A DNA stretch of 64,000 bases from Ceratopteris richardii. Lineage: Eukaryota > Streptophyta > Polypodiopsida > Polypodiales > Pteridaceae. Shown here piece after piece: positions 37,501-47,678 of this stretch (positions are counted from its first letter, which is position 1; every line of letters begins with the position of its first letter). The stretch lies in the NCBI GenBank assembly GCA_020310875.1, contig CM035416.1, positions 71,749,983 to 71,813,982 of the forward strand. The letters are read 5' to 3'. A model generated the notes under the pieces. It saw only the letters and a program-made list of their open reading frames with translations. It did not search any database and had not been told where the DNA came from. A program made the position numbers and the translations under genes.

Positions 37501-38758
37501 AGAGGTTCATATTCCCATCTGATGTCTTCACATTACCTATCTTCTCCACTGAGTGCTTTGTGTCATCTCCTGTCTGCACTTCATGCTTGTTATGAGGATC
37601 TTCCAAATCAGAAAGTAAAGCCACATTTCCTGCTACATGGTTCGAGCATCCCGAATCAATGTAAAATATGTGATCAGCATCCTTACCCTTCTTCGTTGAT
37701 AGATTCATAATCAATAATGAATCTTCTTGACTTTGGTCCTCTGCATAGTTATTGTAATCTCTTCTTCCTCTATGGCCACTTTGATAGTTGTTGTTGTTGT
37801 TGTAATTGTTGTTGTAGTAGTTGTTGTTGTAGCCTCCATTGTACCTGCCTCTATTTGATCCATAGCCACCTCTATTGAATCCTCTTCCTCTTGAGTTCCT
37901 CGGGTTCCTGAAACATTCTTCAGTAGTATGGTTAGATAAGCCACATATGTTGCAAGGTTGAGATGATTGGAATCTCCCCCTGCCTTGCTTTCCACTTCTG
38001 CCTCTTCCTCTAGCTCTTCCTCTACCTGCAAAGTTTGCTTGGAAAGAGCTTCCTTCATCTTCATTCTTTCTATTCTTTGACTTGTCCTTGACCTTAGCTT
38101 TATCAGAATATAAGGCAGAAGTTTGATTACCTCTTGAGGACTCACCACCTTTGCTAATCTTTGCTTCATGAGTGAAGAGTTGGCCCATGAGTGTGTTGAG
38201 GTCGGGTACATGCATATCCATGTATAAATCCATGGCTGTTGTGAATGACTCCCACTTGTCGTCTGCTTTGATTCCATTCATGATTTGTCTTATGATTTGC
38301 TCCTCTTCAATTACCTCTCCAATGCTTCCAAGTTGGTCGGAAATCTCCTTCATCTTTGTGACATAATCAGTCACATTTTGCTTCGGGCTTTTCTTCATTG
38401 TTGTGAACTCCATCCACAATTGGTTCTTCCTTGCTCGAGTGTTGGAAGAGAAGAAAGAAGCAAGTGCATTCCAGGTTTCTCTTGATGTCTTGCATCCCTT
38501 GACATGAGGTAAAAGAAAATCAGAGATTGAGTTTAGAATATAGGACCTTGCAAGTGCATCCTTCGAACACCAATTCGAAAGTCCTTCCACTTCTTCATGT
38601 GATGGTTGCCCTTTGTTCCTCATGGTTGGCATTGCTTCATCTCCGGATATGAATCCATATAGATTCCTTCCTTGAAGGTAAGCCTCCATCCTTAGAGACC
38701 ATGCCGGATAGTTGTTTCGATCCAATTTGTCAATTGTTGATGGAAATCCATCTCCCAT
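34550..38758 (-). CDS. Copia-D Gag-Pol polyprotein
   Basis: One frame of 1,402 residues covers the full copia set. Gag (UBN2-like) is at residues about 15-205. A basic RG-rich stretch and a CCHC knuckle (CNICGLSNHTTEECF) are at about 245-283, then an N/Y-rich tract (about 308-326). The protease motif IDSGCSNH is near 368. The GAG-pre-integrase HHCC region (WHKRLAHIG... CEACQLGKAH) is at about 505-575. The integrase core is at about 580-740 (HTDVWGP, RSDGGGEY, NGVAERRN). RT is at about 930-1170 (KNAFLNG, YVDDIIITG) and RNase H at about 1260-1390 (SDADWAG, SSTEAEY). Integrase before RT is the Ty1/copia order. The ATG lies 27 bases after the LTR edge, close to the primer site. It appears capable of coding a full polyprotein. 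Confidence 0.95.
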   Translation of the reverse strand: MGDGFPSTIDKLDRNNYPAWSLRMEAYLQGRNLYGFISGDEAMPTMRNKGQPSHEEVEGLSNWCSKDALARSYILNSISDFLLPHVKGCKTSRETWNALASFFSSNTRARKNQLWMEFTTMKKSPKQNVTDYVTKMKEISDQLGSIGEVIEEEQIIRQIMNGIKADDKWESFTTAMDLYMDMHVPDLNTLMGQLFTHEAKISKGGESSRGNQTSALYSDKAKVKDKSKNRKNEDEGSSFQANFAGRGRARGRGRSGKQGRGRFQSSQPCNICGLSNHTTEECFRNPRNSRGRGFNRGGYGSNRGRYNGGYNNNYYNNNYNNNNNYQSGHRGRRDYNNYAEDQSQEDSLLIMNLSTKKGKDADHIFYIDSGCSNHVAGNVALLSDLEDPHNKHEVQTGDDTKHSVEKIGNVKTSDGNMNLLSKVLYVPTITKNLISVGQIVEKGLQVRFNRFGAYVEDPRQGFRRIAKGEKTGRLFTFEVEDTKNIALFSYGSQTLTELEIWHKRLAHIGERTLKQICRDQSVLGLPNITRQHMIYKCEACQLGKAHRQPFNKKGYMYQNPLDLVHTDVWGPSKEPSISGSRYYVSFIDDCSRWTILFFMKHKDEVFNCFKKYISLVENQTGRTLKRLRSDGGGEYFSSEFDAFLHERGIKREVTTRYTPELNGVAERRNRAIVEAARSMLNEKGLPNYLWAEAVSTATYLINRLPSKSLDGTTPYEVWNGRRPSLEHCKIFGCLAYAHIPSQVRGKLDPKAEKCVFIGYDQNQKGYRLYNPTNKGFSVSRDVIFDENKSWFDDDRKVKLPYDLDEDFPSLQPKEPKQIEESDSEIDLEDLERLKLWKNKGKAKMQDATYGPESSHQPLRRSSREKKKPERFGYDTSLVTKHSIYIAKDSTNEEPTTFEEAQSKKAWRDAMDEEMEALKENDTWELVPNKPSMKIIGSRWIYKIKRNPDGSINRHKARLVAKGFAQTHGIDYEETFSPVAKMPTIRVLISLAASRNWNLYQLDVKNAFLNGWISEEVYMAQPPGYEDAHHPNYVCKLKKALYGLKQAPRAWNFRLVTYLQDQGFKASKADTSLFIKRNGSEVIYLCVYVDDIIITGNDLEGIKQVKSQMKEEFKISDLGPLTYFLGLELIYTDSGIYITQRKYVHGMLVKFKMENTKCAGTPMEQNHKLSAYEGEPIEDITSYQSLVGSLNYATLTRVDICYSVSILSQFMHKPRRPHMEAAKRVLKYLKGTMNEGLFYSYTSDIELKVYSDADWAGSKDDRRSTSGYISFAGSKIISWSSKKQPTVALSSTEAEYRGLANATQEIMWLKSLYTDLGLHSSTPHIFGDNTSSLHLAANPVYHARTKHIEVHYHYVREKLMSKDIQLSYVSTDMQCADMLTKALDGTKLSRFKLMIGLQEIKDN

Positions 38759-38784
38759 GTTGCTTGACTATGCTCTGATACCAC

Positions 38785-39862
38785 TGTGAAGAGAGATGGT
38801 GGATGCAATCCAAAGATGAGTAGGTGCCGCTACAACCAGCTTCACACCAGCCAACTGAGACTTCAGAGTTGATTAGTAGACCCTTTGAGCTTCCTAAATC
38901 CACCAAAATATCAGCCAAGTACTTTGGAACATGTATCCCAAAAGTTTAAGTCAAGACAGGCTAGTTGCGAAATGACTAGCTCCCAAAACTTGCTATTTTT
39001 GGACATACACCTGCTGGAAAAAATGAACAGTGCTCTCAACCTGGAAGGAATTAGAAAAATTCCTTTTGGGCATAGCAAATAGACTTAGCAAGCTTCCTAT
39101 TCCAAGTTAAAACACTTCAAATGATGGACTGAGCACTGAGAACAAGTTTCATCAAGTTCTGGAACATTCCCACAATTCTCGGGGCTCTGCAGAGATAGAC
39201 CAGTAAGCAGTAAAATGCAGATATCGCCAAAAATATAAATCCAATGACCTTGAAAATTTATAGATAGAAACTAGACAGTGAGAGCTATCCAACGCACTTT
39301 AAAACACTGAAAAAGATTCAGTAAAACTCGAGATATGACCTTCTGAAGTTACTGCTCTAAGTGAGTATAGCAGAGAACAAAACAGAGAGGTAGATGATAA
39401 TAAATGTATAGATTCACATATGATTACAACCACATTGGCAATGAATCTTTGCACAATGGGAGTAGAATGATAGAGCTATGGAGTAAGCTCTTCAATCTCT
39501 ACAAAATGACATGAAGTGGTCACGTACAAGGTTTGCTTATCGCCTCTTCCTTCTTGCTCCTTTTATAGCTATTCTTGGAGGGAGTTTTGAATTCGAATTC
39601 GAATGGCTCCACCTAAAAGTGATCCCCAAAGTTAGGAGAGATTCCCTCAGCTCAAAAATTCGTGATTTTGGTAGTTGGAGCCACGAATTTGCTTTTACAT
39701 CATGCATGAGGTAAGCCATCCTTTTCCTTTTTTCTTTTTCCATTTACAAGAGATAAAATGTACTCTTTTACAAGAGGTGTTCACATGACTACTCATGTGA
39801 CTTACAAATGAGGATAATATCAAGCATATCAAGCATGTAGGCTTGGGCAAAATGCACCAACA
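38785..39862 (-). repeat. Copia-D 5' LTR
   Basis: 1,078 bp, same length and nearly identical to 33430-34507. The TATA box on the minus strand is near 39558-39567. Confidence 0.95.
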
Positions 39863-40303
39863 CTTTTCGCTTCTTAGCAGTGTTGAGTCTCATTAGCATA
39901 TCCTCAGTAAGAGGTTCTTGATATAGCTTGACTCTACAACCACTAATATAGTTTGGCAAGATATCTCCTTCTAGAGTGGCCAACTGAACTGCACCACTAG
40001 TGGAAATTCTATTAATGATCATGGGTCCGTATCCTCTTTTTTCCAACTTACGGGCATGTTGTTTTAGTGTGTATACCAACACTAGATCTCCCTCTTTCAG
40101 TCCCTTATCCTTGATGTGTGCATCAAAGTATGCCTTTTGCCTCTTCTTTGCAGCGTAGATGCCTGCTGCCGCTCGTAGCCTCGTCTCACCCAAGCGTTCG
40201 AGATCAAAGACCCTAGAGTCCACCACACAAGCAAACACAACCGTTCACGACAACTGCTACATCAAATAGAAAGACACCATTCGATAAAAAAGCAGTTCCG
40301 AGC

Positions 40304-40970
40304 ATGAAGCAGATATGGGTACGCAAAGGAGAGCAACCACCAGCCTTGCCCCCACAAATCCCATCCATGCACACCAACCAGGCCAGAAGACGAAGGAAGC
40401 AGCTCAGACAAGCTCAATCACAAGGTATCCAACAAGTTTGGGTGCCTAAGAAGTTAGCTGCAGCTCAACAAGGGCAATTACAGATGTGGGTACCTAAGAA
40501 GCTCCTACATCCACAACAACCTTTGTTCTCCCACATGCAAAAGGTTTCAACAAAGAAGCCAAAAAGAGAAAAGGGTAAGAACCACGTACAGAGACCAAAG
40601 GAAGATCAAATCAGCTCTTCAACATTAGTAGGAAGACATGCAAAAAGGATATGGGTTTGGAAGCCAAAAGTGCAAGTAGCCTCCACCGAACCAAAGCGTC
40701 AACCACACTGGATACCACAATTCAGAAAGCATCCAAAGAGAAAGACGCCTGAAGTGACCTCTACAGTGCCAAATGATGTTCTAAAATGGACTCCAATGGA
40801 TACCTCCACCAAGGTCGGCATCAACCTCCGCAAATAACATCGAAAGCCTCGAACGAGCAACAACCATGTGCTCCTTGCACAACCCTGTCTTTTGCACCAT
40901 TCAGGTCATGCATTTCCAAAGTATGCATTAATATAGGGCCACATTACACGGCCGTGCATAGACACACTTG
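40304..40970 (+). other. W-x-P-K repeat tail ORF (Gypsy-C)
   Basis: A basic, Q/P/K-rich stretch of about 177 residues plus a short continuation. Motifs: KQIWVRK, QQVWVPKK, LQMWVPKK, KRIWVWKPK, PHWIPQFRK. The distal part ends IGPHYTAVH, like the Gypsy-A tail. It may be the C-terminal part of the protein that begins with the extra protease-like domain, or a small basic nucleic-acid-binding protein. No known family is recognised. Confidence 0.5.
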
Positions 40971-42318
40971 AGAATCCCATGCACAAGAGCACAGTGACAT
41001 ATGTCAAACATTTCTATTGATACTAACTTTTGTGTTCTTGTTTTGTGATATCCTTTTCCTCAAAAAAAAAAAAAAAAAAAAAAGAAGGGAGAAAGAAAAG
41101 TGGGAGAGAGCTTGTTCCCAGGTTTGGCTTATGAAACATGAATGAGTCATGCTTAGTTGAAGGTGGAACTGTTGATTACTAGGCATTTATCAATTTGGAT
41201 AGAAGTGTGTCTCGGCCAGCAGTGAGATTATTGCTGCCTTATCTGGTAGATGACAAGCATTTGGCATGAACATGGCATCTACAACTATGATTTTCTCTTA
41301 CCATGGTAGGAATGAAGAGCTTGAAGGTCCGCAACTTGAGTGATGCTTAACTACTTCATGTACCAGAGCATCCAAGGAGATATCTGCAAAAGGTAGTTCT
41401 GGAGGAGAAGACTCCTGCATATGGTGAGCTAAAGAGAATATGTGAAACTCAGCTTGGTGTAGTTACCCGATGTTGCTGGCCAAGGAATATAAAGCAATTC
41501 AATTCTCAGTATTTCCTGAACCAGTATGGAACAGTATCACTGGTGAATGGTCTATGTCAATCAGCATGGTAATCTCTTAGAAACCGGCACGTGTCCAATA
41601 TTCCTCTGAGTGTCAATATAGGGAAGTGAACGTGCATGAGCCCAAGCTCAGAAATGCACATTGTTAGTGACAAATGTTGCTTTGAAAAGAGGAGAGGAGA
41701 TCCACCACTCAAAAGATCTCATCAGTGGACAATCAACATGGACATTCATCAACAATGTTCCATCCCAAAGGCCGAGTGTACAACACGAAGAGACAAACAT
41801 CCATCAACCTTCTCCATGGTAAGTATCTTTACTCTGGAAACACCATAACCATGATAGTTTAGGAAACCTCTTCATCAGCATACCCTTGAGCACTTAGCTC
41901 AAGACCCATAATTTTTGCACCATGCTTCTTCTAATGCATTTTCCAAGTAAGCATGCGTAGGGCTACATTACAAGGCCGTGCACAAGGCACATACTTTTTT
42001 CAACCCAGGCACGAACACACTTACCCATCATTCATTATGGGTTATGAGTAGTTGGCATGACTGCTCTCAACATCATCTTTGGAAGAGCTAGTGGACGTTA
42101 TGGGAACAACATCCATATCTCGGAAGCAAATTGAAGCCAATAGTTGCTCCAAATCACTCTTGACAACCTCTTTTGAGCAACTTGCAGTTTTGAAAGCTCA
42201 CAACGACACATTCTTGCTAGAATCCAAGGAACCAGCTCATACAACGGATGGACACCACCTCTCAAAGCACTACATGGAACAGCCCTTCCAACAAGGGTCT
42301 GTCAAGGACGACAGACTC
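40971..42318 (+). other. Gypsy-C 3' non-coding region
   Basis: No convincing coding. It contains a poly-A run of about 21 bases (41060-41081). From about 41480 to the polypurine tract it matches the reverse complement of 64000-63311 in the second Gypsy-C-type element, so this part is conserved in the family. The segment GGGCTACATTACAAGGCCGTGC near 41949 repeats the IGPHY-coding stretch at 40934. Confidence 0.6.
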
Positions 42319-42333
42319 GAGAGGGGGGGGGAG
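42319..42333 (+). promoter_or_regulatory. Gypsy-C polypurine tract
   Basis: GAGAGGGGGGGGGAG lies immediately before the 3' LTR. This is the plus-strand primer for reverse transcription. Confidence 0.9.
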
Positions 42334-42944
42334 TGTTGAAGCTCAAAGTCAAGGACAAAGCATGGAAGCACATCAAAAGGTGGACACACAAGGAAAGGGA
42401 GCAAGTAGGGAGCTCCAAGAAGTGTATGTCAAATTTTCAGAAGAATCCCCTACAAAAATAGTGATTTTCATCACTAAAAACCATTGTAAATACCATTATC
42501 TATTTTTAGTAACTCCATTTTGTTCAAGCCGAGGAGTCCTCGAGCTTGAGGAGTATTAGAAGTACCATCGTACCAATTTTCATAATTTTTAGACTTCGTT
42601 TGAGCCCTCAAATAAGCCCTGGAACCTAATTTTTAACTAGGCCGGACACTAGGTCTGGACAGGGCCAAAACTAGTCAAAAAACTATAAAAAGAGCTAGAG
42701 AGCTCATTTTTGGGGTTGGCTTGCTAGAGAATAGAACTTTTTTTCAAGAGAACTCTTTTGCAATCTAAGCTTTCCATTGTTCCTCTCTTTGATCTTACCT
42801 TGTGCGCGTGTGTGTGTATGTGTGTGCATGTTCGTGTGCTTTCACTCACGCACTTGTGCCTTCACTTGCTCGTGGTCTTCATACCGGTCCTCACGTCTCC
42901 GCGGATTGACAAGTAAAGGAGGTGGTGCTTACGCTTGAGCTACA
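42334..42944 (+). repeat. Gypsy-C 3' LTR
   Basis: 611 bp, nearly identical to 23006-23615. It is followed by the AAAAT target duplication and then by Copia-B2 gag. Confidence 0.95.
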
Positions 42945-45299
42945 AAAATCAATCCTCACAAAATAGGTCAATTATGCATGTTGTAGATCAAGTTTTCTTA
43001 ACTAATTAGAAGGGAAAAGGTACATGGAGCTCATCTACTAGTAAGAAAAAATTTTCTAATGTTGCACAATCAAACAAGGAAGAAAAGATGATAAAAAAAA
43101 AAAGAAGGTTTCCAAGTACCATAAGGCAAATGATCATGTCATAAAGAGTTGTCCTAAACTAGGTTCAAAGGAGGCAAAGAAGAAGAATGGTTGTTGTAGA
43201 GGCCTCTACACCTAAAACAAAGTCTACCAATCTTGTTCAAAATGAAAATACGTTTTTTGCTACTCTTTCCATCTATGAACCATCTTCACATGAGCAATCT
43301 ATGTCTACTGTAGACTCATATGTTTGGTACTTTGATAGTGGTGCAACCAGACATACCTCACAACTTAGTTTCTTTAGTTCACTTGAGCTTGTCCCTATTG
43401 GGAATACTATCACATCTGGTAACAACTCCTCTGATCTTGTAATGGTTGTTGGAAAGATCATTATGGCTATTATTGATGTTAATTCTTTCACATTGTTAGA
43501 AGCCTTAGATATGCGAGGGATCAAGAAGGATCTATGATCACTTTCACCTTTAGCCAAGATTGGCTTGGTTGTCAAATCTATTGATGACAGATGTATAGTT
43601 CATGATCTATCAAATGGCGATGTTCTTATTGCTTGTGGCATTTTATGCCATGGGCTATATAAGATCATATACTATGCAAAATTTGTGAATGATTCAAAAT
43701 GTGTATTTTATGATTCTCATGCTATCTTAGATGCAAAAATTTTGCACGCACGTTTCAGTCATTTGAATTTTGCGGGCCTTCTATGCCTACAAAAATATGA
43801 AGTGGCCCTCTCTCTACCCAAACTTTAGGAACCTTCTAAAGATGTCTATGAAGGCTATATTTTGGTCAAATTGCAACACTTCTCCTTCCCAAGAGATGGT
43901 TTAGTTAGAGATGCTCATAAATTGTTGCTTGTTCATAGTGATGGTTGTGGTCCTATGCAGACACCTTCCTTTGGGAAGAAACTTGCAACTCATCATGGTT
44001 AACATTTACATTAGTTGGACATCAAGCCTACATTTCTTGATGGTGACTTACACTACAAATTATATGTATTTTGCCCTGTGGTTTTGTGTAGAAGGGGCAT
44101 GAAAAGAAGGTGTGCCAATTGAAAAAGTCATTATATGGTTTGAAGCAAGAACCATGTGTTTGGTATGAGAAGATACATGCCTACTTGCTAGCACATGGTT
44201 TTGAGAATAGTCCAATGTAGAGAATATTATATTTTAACCATGCACGTGATGTACTTATAATCATTGTTGTATATGTTAATGATATGCTCATCACTAGTCC
44301 TAATTAGAAGTAATATTTCTAAAATTAAGGCTAATTTGCATGCCTCTTTTAAGATGCCATATTTGATGCATTTGCATCATTATTTAGGCATTCCATTTAT
44401 GCAAGTTGATGGAGTAATAGCTTTGTGTCAAAGAAGATATATTGACATGTTATTGCAATGTTTAGCCTTGAAGATTTCAAACTTATTGCCACTCTCATGG
44501 AAAAAAGGCTTATAGTTGAGTCTTCATGATGTTGGAGATTTATCTAACCTTGTTCCCTATCACTAGGTTATTGGATTCTTGATTTACTTATGCATAAATT
44601 GGTTTGATATTCAATTTTATTTTCTCTTAGATGAGCACATTTATGCATTGCCTAGGTTTGAAGCATTGCCAAGAAATTAAACACATTGTTTGCTACTTGA
44701 GTGGTATCCAACTACTTGGATTGTTTTATCCCAAGGGGGGATCATTACTGCTAGATTTTCATGCTGTTTTTTACTCAAAATGGATTGATTCCTATGGTGT
44801 TCATGTGTTACTATTGATTTTGGCTTCATGCTTGGTAGCTCATGCATATTAAGAAGCAGCCTATTGTGGCCACTTCTAGTTATGAGGCTGCATATAGGAC
44901 AACTTTCATAGTGACTATTGAGTGCGTGTTGATCAAATTCCTTTTGGATGATCTAGGTACTATTTAGTCTTCTTCCACCACCATCTTTAGTGATAACCAG
45001 AGTGCATTGACAATAATTGTGAGGAACTGTGTGTTACATGCTCCCATAAAGCACATCGAGGTGCACTATCATTATGTCAAGGAGAGGTCCTCTGCTAGAG
45101 AGATTATTTTGGCTTATGTGCCCACCCAGGATAATGTTGTAGGCCTTTCCAAAAAGGTTCCTTCTAGGGAGAAGTTTGAAGCTTTCCATAAAAATTTGGG
45201 CTTACTTCTTTTTGTGGATTGATTTCTTTTCACATAGCTTGGCATTTCCTTAAACACGAGTGCCAACTCCTTGTTCAGTGCATTACCGTCAGGGAGATT

Positions 45300-45529
45300 T
45301 GTTGATATATTTTGGTAGTGATGTGTGTGAACAAAATTAGGAACGTCGAGGCTCCTTTTTCCCTCTTTAGAAGGTTTTTTTCCCTCCAATTGTATATATT
45401 TTTATAACCCTAATGAGTCACTTATCTTTTTATACTCACTGGGTAATACATTTATTATTGTGTTCTACCCCAAGTTTCTTCTTCTTCCTTGTGTTCTTTA
45501 TGTGCTTCCGTAGACCTTGCACTCCAAAA
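45300..45529 (+). repeat. Copia-B2 3' LTR
   Basis: About 230 bp from TGTTGATATATTTTGG. It is preceded by a weak purine stretch (CAGGGAGA) and is similar to 21835-22060 and 49886-50114. Confidence 0.8.
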
Positions 45530-45533
45530 AAGG

Positions 45534-47582
45534 TTGTGAATTTGAGTCAAGTTATTTCACTTAGCTATATTCTCAACTAAGTGTTTTTATCCTGGATTGA
45601 ATTAGTCAAACATAGCTTGCTTAAAAGGATCTTTCCAAGTTTTATCTCTTCAAAAACGCATGTAGCATTTATGATAAAGAACCAAAATTACTTGGAAGTC
45701 CCGTAACTTAAATGATATTTTACTATTTATTCAAAACTTTTATGAATATCTTGGAGAGTATTTTCATTTACATGATCTTGAAATTTTCTAGTTAATTGAT
45801 ACTTGACGTCTTGATCATAATCTTGACCATCACATATTTCATGTCTATCTATGAAGTTCCACTTCCCATTGGGATTGAGCTTCACTTCAAATCATGAGCC
45901 CAAAACTAAAAGATACCTACCATCTCAAGGTCTCATGTCCCATATCATCATTCCTATATTAATGTGAATATAAAGTATAGTGTCACATACCACCATAATT
46001 TATATCCAACACTGATGTGTGGTTTATAATTATATTAAAGACAAGAAGCTTTATCTATCTATATTACTTTTTGCTCAAATCCTTTTTACAATAAGTTGAA
46101 GCCAAGGAATTACCTATATGTTTTTCATCTTGCTTAGGTTTTTAGGGCTTCCAACACAAGATAACCCTATGATTCTAATTATCCCAAGCTTATATTGGAA
46201 GCTCCAAAAATTTTGATGGAATGCACATTTCTAATGTTTTGAGTGCAACTCCAAGTATCTTGAATTATATTCAAGACTTAGTTAGTTCTTACTAAACTAA
46301 TTTGCAATGACAAGAGATTATCCTTACCTTTTGGATCACTTTTTTATCCAAAGTTTTCAAATAGCTAACGTAGGGTTTTCTAGGAATCTCTTTTAATACT
46401 TAAGGCTAAGCATCCAATAATGCTTTTGGATTTCTCTTGAAATCCCTTTAAGGATTAGTGAATACAAGTTTCATCGTGCATAGAACTAAGTAACATTTGT
46501 CATGGTTGTAGACTACCTACTTGGAATTTCAATTTCTATATGCACTTTCTCTTCTCATTTAGGATTTGACATGCTCCATCTAATTGGTGGCTGCAACCTC
46601 CACCAAATTGGTTTTCCCTTGATGGGTTTCCAATACTAACTTAGCATGCCATGAAGTTGCTTTATCCAGAACTCCTACTTTACTCAACATCTATGAACTA
46701 AAATATTTTCTTCTATCTTCTTCATTCATGATTCTATACTCAATGAATTGTAGAAATTTCAATAAGTTTTAGTAATTTCTTCCCCCCTTTTGAAGGGTTT
46801 GTATCCTTAAAAACTATAAGATTCATTCAAAATTATAGAGTCATTGTTATGATACATCCATCACTCAACTATTTGAACACTCTTATACTTTGTGTGAACC
46901 TTCAAAGTATCTAGAAGATGTACCAAAAGGCCTTCTAGTTTTGGTATTCAACCAAATTTCATCTTCTTTAGATATTGTAGCGACTACCTATCCTAACATA
47001 TTTATGAACTTCTCTTTGTTCATTGGGAATGGTCATAAGTTCTCACGTTCCAAACACACAAGTTCAATAGATGTTTAAAGTTTGAACAAGGTGGAATCCT
47101 TCTTTATATTTTCGTTTTTTCTCATAGATGGGCTTATTTTGCATCCTAGCATTACGTTCTTAATCAGGTTTGACAAATAATCACTTAAAGCACAGGTTTT
47201 TATTCTTTTCTTCTTCCCATACCTCATTTCATCCCACATTATGATGGAAGTGTAATACAAAAATTTGAACTTGAAAAGTTAAATGAAGGACATTTTAAAT
47301 TTGAACTTGAAAAGTTAAATTTCACCAACACAAATGGTGCAAAACACTTAAAGTATCGTGAGACTTTAAAATTGACTTCTTTTACAAGAGTTTCCAAGTT
47401 ATTACAAGTCTTCATTCATTCAATACGTTAGTATCTCAAGAATGAAAACCGAAACAACTTTTATTCATGAGATGCAATAGTTCATAATGGAGGAACTTAA
47501 AATTCTTAAGGTGCAAACAAGAAATGCAAAGATGTACCTTTAAGAGCCTCGAAGATAAAACCACCTCACCTAAGACACTTAA
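45534..47582. other. AT-rich spacer, nothing recognised
   Basis: About 2 kb without coding signal, LTR or terminal repeats. A 23-bp AATTTGAACTTGAAAAGTT-type segment occurs twice (about 47262 and 47299). It probably is the continuation of the sequence that received Copia-B2. Confidence 0.5.
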
Positions 47583-47678
47583 ACATGTCACGATCCTTAC
47601 TTTAGTTCAAAAAATATCAAAAAGTGAATATGATGCTGGAAAGTGTGAAGTAAAGGCCACGAAGCTTTCATATCGAGT
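47583..47678 (+). repeat. 96-bp direct repeat, left copy
   Basis: Runs from ACATGTCACGATCC to TTTCATATCGAGT. By my reading it is identical to 50594-50689. It is a fragment of repeat X in inverted orientation, with no other X sequence around it. Confidence 0.9.

Larger units (their letters stand above)
33430..39862 (-). mobile_element. Copia-D: whole young Ty1/copia element
   Basis: 6,433 bp with two 1,078-bp LTRs, a TGGTATCAGAGC primer site (38772-38783 on the minus strand), a purine tract next to the other LTR (34508-34523) and a perfect CTTTT target duplication (33425-33429 and 39863-39867). The LTRs differ at about five positions (about 0.5%), which suggests an age well under a million years at usual plant rates. 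One uninterrupted gag-pol frame lies inside. It looks whole. It is nested in the integrase tail to protease-like junction of Gypsy-C. Confidence 0.97.
32708..40235 (-). other. inverted internal segment of Gypsy-C
   Basis: Within this span all Gypsy-C sequence reads on the minus strand. The integrase tail (about 40235-39863) is interrupted by Copia-D, and the protease-like ORF follows at 33429-32710. On either side Gypsy-C reads on the plus strand. The order of parts on the minus strand matches Gypsy-A, so a single inversion explains the layout. Because Copia-D is wholly inside, the inversion is as young as or younger than that insertion, or Copia-D inserted afterwards. Confidence 0.8.
23006..42944 (+). 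mobile_element. Gypsy-C: complete 19.9 kb Ty3/gypsy element
   Basis: Both LTRs, the primer site, the polypurine tract and a perfect 5-bp target duplication (AAAAT at 23001-23005 and 42945-42949) are present. Without the nested Copia-D it is about 13.5 kb. Order: LTR, primer site, a 1.7 kb leader with a satellite-like array, gag, protease, RT, RNase H, integrase with a doubled zinc module, an inverted segment (about 32710-40235), a 3' tail ORF, non-coding 3' region, polypurine tract, LTR. The LTRs differ at about three places over 610 bp, so the insertion is recent. It is structurally complete but broken by the inversion, the nested insertion and about one or two further interruptions. Tat/Athila-like by primer site and size (inference). 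Confidence 0.9.
21835..45529 (+). mobile_element. Copia-B2: Ty1/copia element split by Gypsy-C
   Basis: The 5' part is 21835-23005 and the 3' part is 42945-45529; Gypsy-C lies between them. Parts: 5' LTR, a primer site of the ATTTGTATCAAAGC type (22061-22074), gag from about 22390, protease with a DSGA-type motif near 43330, a GAG-pre-integrase remnant near 43740, RT remnants near 44100-44300, an RNase H remnant near 44870-45220, and a 3' LTR. Integrase is mostly lost. Short AAGG-type repeats flank the LTRs and may be the target duplication. It is an old fossil with many breaks. Confidence 0.8.

Noticed and set aside
35108-38485. Several plus-strand ORFs of 60-96 residues
   Set aside because: They are antisense shadows of the intact Copia-D gag-pol frame.
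42079-42339. 86-residue ORF before the Gypsy-C 3' LTR
   Set aside because: The matching stretch in Gypsy-C2 (63577-63311) does not keep the same protein, so this is conserved non-coding 3' region.
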